From the NCBI RefSeq assembly GCF_001949145.1, contig NW_019091383.1:389089-399417 (forward strand): a DNA stretch of 10,329 nucleotides, written 5' to 3'. This document shows, one piece after another, positions 6,799 to 10,329 of the stretch (the first letter of the stretch is position 1; every line of letters starts with the position of its first letter). A program made the position numbers and the translations under genes. The DNA is from Acanthaster planci (taxonomy: Eukaryota > Echinodermata > Asteroidea > Valvatida > Acanthasteridae). Below the pieces are notes generated by a model. The model saw only the letters and a list, made by a program, of their open reading frames with translations, was not told the DNA's origin and made no database searches.

Positions 6799-6970
6799 CT
6801 GTGGTTTTCAGGGAGCATTAAATGCAATATTTCCAGGCAGGTGTACCACCTGCAAGCAAGCCAGGTACCACTGCAGTAATGGCTTCTAATACCGCTCGCC
6901 GAATGACATTATAAAAAAAAGTGCCTCTTGAGAAAAGCTAAGAGATTTCTGGACGAAATTCCGCCACCTG
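6717..6970. promoter_or_regulatory. Cluster of CAGGTG/CACCTG boxes
   Basis: CAGGTG or its complement occurs at 6717-6722, 6838-6843, 6847-6852 and 6965-6970. The middle two form a perfect inverted pair, GCAGGTG-TAC-CACCTGC (6837-6853). CAGGTG is the box bound by Snail, ZEB and E-protein factors in animals. Four in about 250 bases is well above chance (about 0.1 expected in random sequence). A regulatory role is inference. Confidence 0.3.
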
Positions 6971-7409
6971 GTCATGAGGATACCAACAGCGGCATTAGGC
7001 ATTCCACTGCACAAAATAACTAACCCTCAAAAGTTAATTAACTAACAAAACAGCTGACAATATTTCTATCGTTGCTGAGGGATTGGAGTATCAAACTCCC
7101 TGGTTTATATTTACCAATAAGGACTCGGCAAAGATTCACTGAAATGACTTAATGTGTTTGTTTATAAGCTATTCTTTAATACTTGCATGTATTCTGTATG
7201 GATTTTGAAATACAATTTCTCTTTTAGACAAACCTAAGATGCAGTTTTATTGATGCATGTATAATAAACGCTTAATAATGTGCTTAACCTTCATGTCTGG
7301 AATACAAAAACAATTACACAATAGAGGTTGTGTAAATTACAGCGAGGAGAGGGCATTGTTGCCATTTGCCCGTGTATGCATTTGTCTCACAAAAATGCAG
7401 GAAACAGGT
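6971..7409. other. Non-coding spacer with a possible poly(A) signal
   Basis: No gene was seen. AATAAA at 7263-7268, followed by GT-containing sequence, could end a long plus-strand transcript from the Rab-like gene. The sequence is otherwise unremarkable and AT-rich. Confidence 0.35.
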
Positions 7410-7911
7410 CAGGCCTCGAAATAGTACTAGCCCAGCGTACAAATTGTACCTAAAAATGCTCCGGGCTACCTAAACTTGGTTCCGTGGTTGCCCAGTGGGC
7501 TAGTGAAATATTCAGAATAAGCCAACCTGTTAAAACTTAGATCAAAATAAATACATCTATTCAATAAAATAAATCAATATATCAATATAATTATCAAAGT
7601 AAGCAAAAAGTGGCAATTTTTGGCTTACGTAAACAACCCAAATGAGGCAAACGGTGGAGCAAAGAGGTGATTTTGTTCCCGACACCGTTACCAGTGACTC
7701 AAGTGATGTTTAACTGACATACATGCCTCTTTATTTATACCCTCAGCCTTTTATTTTCTGAAATGTCAAATTCTTTATTGGTGAGCTGATAACAAATTCG
7801 GGGTTTTAAATTTTTTACATACGGGCTAGTAAAACTCTAAATGGGCTTGTAAAATATCCAGTGAACTAGCCCAGTGGGCCAGCCAGGAGAAAAAAGTTAG
7901 TGCAAGGCCTG
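7410..7911. mobile_element. Probable non-autonomous DNA transposon (hAT-like MITE)
   Basis: The element begins CAGGCCTCGAAATAGT and ends, on the other strand, CAGGCCTTGCACTAAC, giving short terminal inverted repeats. CAGGT sits directly outside each end (7405-7409 and 7912-7916). Just inside, the arms carry repeated GGGCTAGT-type units: GCCCAGTGGGCTAGTGAAA near 7491-7509 pairs with the 3' arm around 7850-7880, and further copies occur at 7430, 7824 and 7845. The interior is AT-rich with no transposase. CAG-starting ends suit hAT-class elements, but those normally make 8-bp duplications and only 5 bp match here, so the class is a guess. It lies between the two convergent genes. Confidence 0.6.
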
Positions 7912-8726
7912 CAGGTGAATGTGTGACGAACATTTTGTACTCATTCACTTGAAAATTTGCCGCATGCTGTATAACCTTGGAACAGTCTTCAATCCTCCAA
8001 CAGATGAAGGATTGAGGACTGCTACTTGAATACTGCTTTTTCTCAAGGATATAAAATTTGATGTATATTTTTATGTCAAAAAATCCTAATCATTTAAAAA
8101 GCAGCAAGAAGTTTTCCTCTTGATCGATGATGATCACATCACACCACGGTAAATTAGTGTGGTCACCAGTGCAATACTAAGACTTGTCAAAACCTTATCT
8201 TGAGGTTAGTCACTGATTCAAACAAAATTGTTTCATTCCAATAAAAGTGATACTTGCTAATGAAATACCCCATCCATACATTTCAATTTCTTTTCCTGTA
8301 CAGTAATAAAGTACATGAGTTCGTATTAGTTACCATTGTGAAGCATTTGTGTAATGGTTGGCAATCTTTGTCCTTTGCAATTTAGACCTTGTTCCCATGA
8401 TTGGAGCCAGACAATAGATAACAATGACACATACTGGCCTGTGCAGCCCACATAGGTTATCATTCTTGTGTATTTTCCACCCACTTTTGGCAGAAAGGTT
8501 GAAGTTCAGCATTAAAAGCTGATTTTGGAAGCCACAATGCATAAAAATTATAAAGTCAGAAAACAGAACACCAAGTCTATGCAAGTGTGATGCAAGTGCT
8601 TTGGGGTGAGGCCCCTTACTGGTTACGTGCGTATGCATAAGTTCAGACTCTGTCAAGTACCGTTGTGGCAGTGGGGATATGCAAAGCTCCCACGTGTTGC
8701 AGGGTAATTTGTGAGACATTTCAGAT
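7912..8726. other. Non-coding spacer between convergent genes
   Basis: This contains the hairpin at 7983-8021 and a plus-strand AATAAA at 8305-8310. A minus-strand open frame at 8330-8719 shows no domain and probably lies beyond the PIPOX-like transcript end. Nothing else was recognised. Confidence 0.4.
7983..8021. other. 14-bp hairpin with 11-base loop
   Basis: CAGTCTTCAATCCT (7983-7996) and AGGATTGAGGACTG (8008-8021) pair over all 14 positions. The one imperfect pair is T/G, a wobble in a plus-strand RNA. The loop is CCAACAGATGA. The stem is too short for a typical microRNA precursor. It could be a transcript-end structure or the remains of a small inverted-repeat element. Confidence 0.5.
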
Positions 8727-8732
8727 TTTATT
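8727..8732 (-). terminator. Candidate poly(A) signal of the PIPOX-like gene
   Basis: TTTATT on the plus strand is AATAAA on the minus strand, about 410 bases after the PIPOX-like stop codon. It is the nearest canonical hexamer noticed in the right orientation. This would give a 3' UTR of ordinary length. Confidence 0.35.
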
Positions 8733-9141
8733 TCTCTTTGGAAAATTGAAAAATCTGCACACGCAGTTTTAAATCTTTTAAACCTCCAAAATCAGAACAA
8801 TTTGGATTAACGCTGAGCACTTAGCAGGTATGCTGTAGTAGTTAGCTCTTCTTTTAGGAGGGATTCTTTTGTGGAGAGAAGGGGACAAGTTTCAGTTGTG
8901 TGGACACTTGTTAAAATGTTAAAAAAAGAACCAAACTTAAATATCTCAATAAACAATTATATTTAGAACAATCAAAGAATGCATGCTATTGATAATTTTT
9001 GAAAAAGACCACCAAATATCGCCAAAAATTACAAACACCAGAGATCTCCGACAAATCAAATGAAGTGACTTCAATAAACTAGAGGAGATGGGTCCCAGCT
9101 TTCAAATTTCCAGAACTAAATACTGTTGTCTTGGGGGGAAG
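8733..9141 (-). other. Putative 3' UTR of the PIPOX-like gene
   Basis: AT-rich sequence between the stop codon and the candidate poly(A) signal. No coding sequence, repeat or RNA gene was recognised. Confidence 0.35.
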
Positions 9142-9269
9142 TTAGAGCTTGGCTTTCTGGTGAAGGAATCGCTTCATACTGATGGGGCTGAGGTCATAGG
9201 TTGAAGGCTTGCCCATGGCAAGGTCACCCAATATCTTGCCCATTAACAGAGCCATTTTGAATCCTTTCC
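9142..9269 (-). CDS. PIPOX: Peroxisomal sarcosine/L-pipecolate oxidase-like, last exon
   Basis: The last exon follows the acceptor ATTACTTGCAG and runs 128 bases to a TAA at 9142-9144. After completing a split Gly codon it begins KGFKMALLMGKILGDLAM, then GKPSTYDLSPISMKRF, and ends QKAKL. This matches the C-terminal part of the flavoenzyme family of sarcosine/pipecolate oxidase (GHGFKLAP..GKI.YEL and YDLAPF..SRF patterns), which oxidises N-methyl and cyclic secondary amines using covalently bound FAD and makes hydrogen peroxide. The final AKL fits the PTS1 peroxisome import signal (SKL type; vertebrate enzymes end AHL), supporting the assignment and location. Joined to the previous exon the motif reads GFSGKGFK, where the family has GFSGHGFK: the His is replaced by Lys. 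The gene is convergent with the Rab-like gene, and its upstream exons lie outside the window. Confidence 0.88.
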
Positions 9270-10068
9270 CTGCAAGTAATGAAGGTGTATAAAATATCAA
9301 AAAGGAATGTTAAGATTGTCACAAATAGAATTTTGATAATGAAATACACCACCATTGAACAAACCTCAAGAGAGAAATTCAAGGAAATGTGGAATATCAA
9401 CTTTGAAAAAAGTACCTGCTGTTTCCCAATTTTTGTTTCACAGCAGAGGAATATAAAAAATACAAGCAAATTCAGTTTAGCTTTAACAAGTAGACAATGC
9501 CAAGTAAAGTGAAATATTAAAAAGTTTCTAAAATCAGCAACTGCACAATTCCCACAAAAATGCACGTTGTACATCGTACCGTGTAGAATCGTGGTAGGTA
9601 CGGTATGGCAACCGACAGCAACCTTGCTGAAAGATTTCCCAACAAAATGCGGAAGGGCAAAACAAGTTTCTCAGTAAATTAAACCCAGGAAACGGGTTTA
9701 AATGGAGCTACTAAAAGAAGCGACATCTTGGAATCAGCTACAACTGATAACCTTATTTTGCTGAACAAACACACAAAAGAGAAAATGTACAAGAAGCAAA
9801 ATACAACTGTCCATGAAAAGTCAATCAGAACTGGGATTTGTCTCTTGAAATACCCGTGTGGACGTTGTGCATTTCAAAGTTGACATCAGTTTAACTTTTT
9901 GTCTGGTAGTAGTGAAATACTTGTCACATATGAATAAAATTCAACTTAAAAAAAAAATTTGCTTTGAGATTGGATTCATCTTACTTGGCGAGGCTGTGCC
10001 AAGTTGTCATATTTTGCAAGTACACAATTCATTTGTAGTCCTAAAAACATTTGTCACAAGTTAATTAC
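9270..10068 (-). other. PIPOX: Intron of the PIPOX-like gene
   Basis: This 799-base phase-1 intron starts GTAATT and ends ATTACTTGCAG on the minus strand. It is AT-rich. A small perfect hairpin TTAAACCC/GGGTTTAA (9679-9701, 7-base loop) lies within it. The open frames across 9279-9574 and 9858-10064 are non-coding by composition. Confidence 0.75.
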
Positions 10069-10132
10069 CTGAAAAGCCGCATCCAATAGCTATGTTGTGG
10101 TAGACTGGGTGGATTTCTTCTTCAGGAGTGCA
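10069..10132 (-). CDS. PIPOX: Peroxisomal sarcosine/L-pipecolate oxidase-like, penultimate exon
   Basis: This 64-base exon lies between the acceptor CAATGTACGCAG and the donor TTTTCAG|GTAATT. It encodes CTPEEEIHPVYHN, then IAIGCGFSG across the junction, the C-terminal FAD-contacting segment of the MSOX/PIPOX family (pattern TPDE..F..D.HP.Y.N..IGAGFSGHGFK). Compared with the bacterial monomeric sarcosine oxidase pattern, four residues are missing between TP(D/E)E and HP. The covalent flavin Cys of the family sits in a CMYT motif just before this region. The first residue here is a Cys, but it more likely aligns after that motif, with the real flavin Cys in the preceding exon outside or near the window edge. 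I could not find that exon in 10133-10329. Confidence 0.82.
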
Positions 10133-10258
10133 CTGCGTACATTGAATTGAAAAAAAAACCCAAGTTTTTATATTTGTCTGAAGTTCTGAACACACTGCGC
10201 AATTTTCGGACAATCCATCTTACAACGAGCAAATACCCAAGGCTGTTTTTTTCTTGCA
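10133..10258 (-). other. Start of the preceding PIPOX intron (partial)
   Basis: Minus-strand sequence upstream of the 10132 acceptor includes a good pyrimidine tract (nine T) and no further exon. It is presumably intronic to the end of the window. Confidence 0.45.
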
Positions 10259-10329
10259 TTAACCCCTTGACGACGGGAATTTCTTCCCGAAAGCCGACTC
10301 CAAGAATTCCAGCCGCGCTTGGCCCTTCG
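10259..10329. repeat. Possible TTAA-flanked repeat end, cut by the window edge
   Basis: The base composition changes sharply at TTAACCCCTTGACGACGGG (from 10259), becoming GC- and CpG-rich. A TTAA followed by CCC(C)TTG is how piggyBac-type elements and their MITEs often begin. Inside is a perfect hairpin CGGGAA-TTTC-TTCCCG (10274-10289). The other end is not visible, so this could equally be another interspersed repeat or simple GC-rich DNA. Confidence 0.3.

Noticed and set aside
8330-8719. 129-codon minus-strand frame downstream of PIPOX
   Set aside because: Mixed composition and no domain or conserved motif. It lies past the likely poly(A) signal of the PIPOX-like gene, and a frame of this length can occur by chance.
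9279-9512. Plus-strand 77-codon frame
   Set aside because: It lies in the PIPOX-like intron, is Lys/Ile/Asn-rich from AT content, and has no motif.
1-10329. CRISPR array, prokaryotic operon, phage or defence system
   Set aside because: There are no regularly spaced repeats, no ribosome-binding-site-led gene series, and the genes are split by introns. The window is animal genomic DNA.

Overview
This is eukaryotic genomic DNA from an animal. The evidence is a split Rab-family GTPase gene with consensus GT/AG introns of about 1.1 and 1.7 kb, the 3' end of a split peroxisomal sarcosine/pipecolate oxidase gene, a tRNA-headed SINE and a short inverted-repeat element. The AT-rich spacers, frequent TACATGTA words and SINE style suggest a marine invertebrate, perhaps a deuterostome such as an echinoderm or hemichordate. 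That placement is inference, and nothing in the sequence proves it. There is no sign of bacterial operons or CRISPR.

Layout. Positions 1-327 hold a possible last coding exon of an unidentified plus-strand gene, ending at a very good splice donor. Positions 1067-1185 (minus) hold a good candidate internal exon of another unidentified gene. A 13/14-codon stretch of it recurs in inverted orientation at 1315-1353. Positions 1725-5235 (plus) are a complete three-exon Rab-like gene predicting 223 residues, closest by eye to the Rab39/Rab42/Rab2 group. Positions 5989-6271 are a SINE. Positions 6658-6990 form a less AT-rich patch with open frames on both strands and a cluster of CAGGTG boxes. Positions 7410-7911 are a probable non-autonomous DNA transposon. 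Positions 9142-10132 (minus) are the last two exons of a PIPOX-like gene, convergent with the Rab gene and ending in a peroxisomal AKL signal. From 10259 a possible TTAA-flanked repeat runs off the window.

The main point of interest is the Rab-like protein. Its P-loop and DTAG motif are intact, but it lacks the catalytic switch II Gln (Leu instead), the switch I Thr, a recognisable NKxD base-recognition motif and the SAK motif. Its twin cysteines are followed by a nine-residue tail. It may be a GTP-locked or pseudo-GTPase Rab. Its third exon is preceded by a duplicated acceptor region that offers an in-frame 17-residue insertion. The genes show no evident shared pathway.
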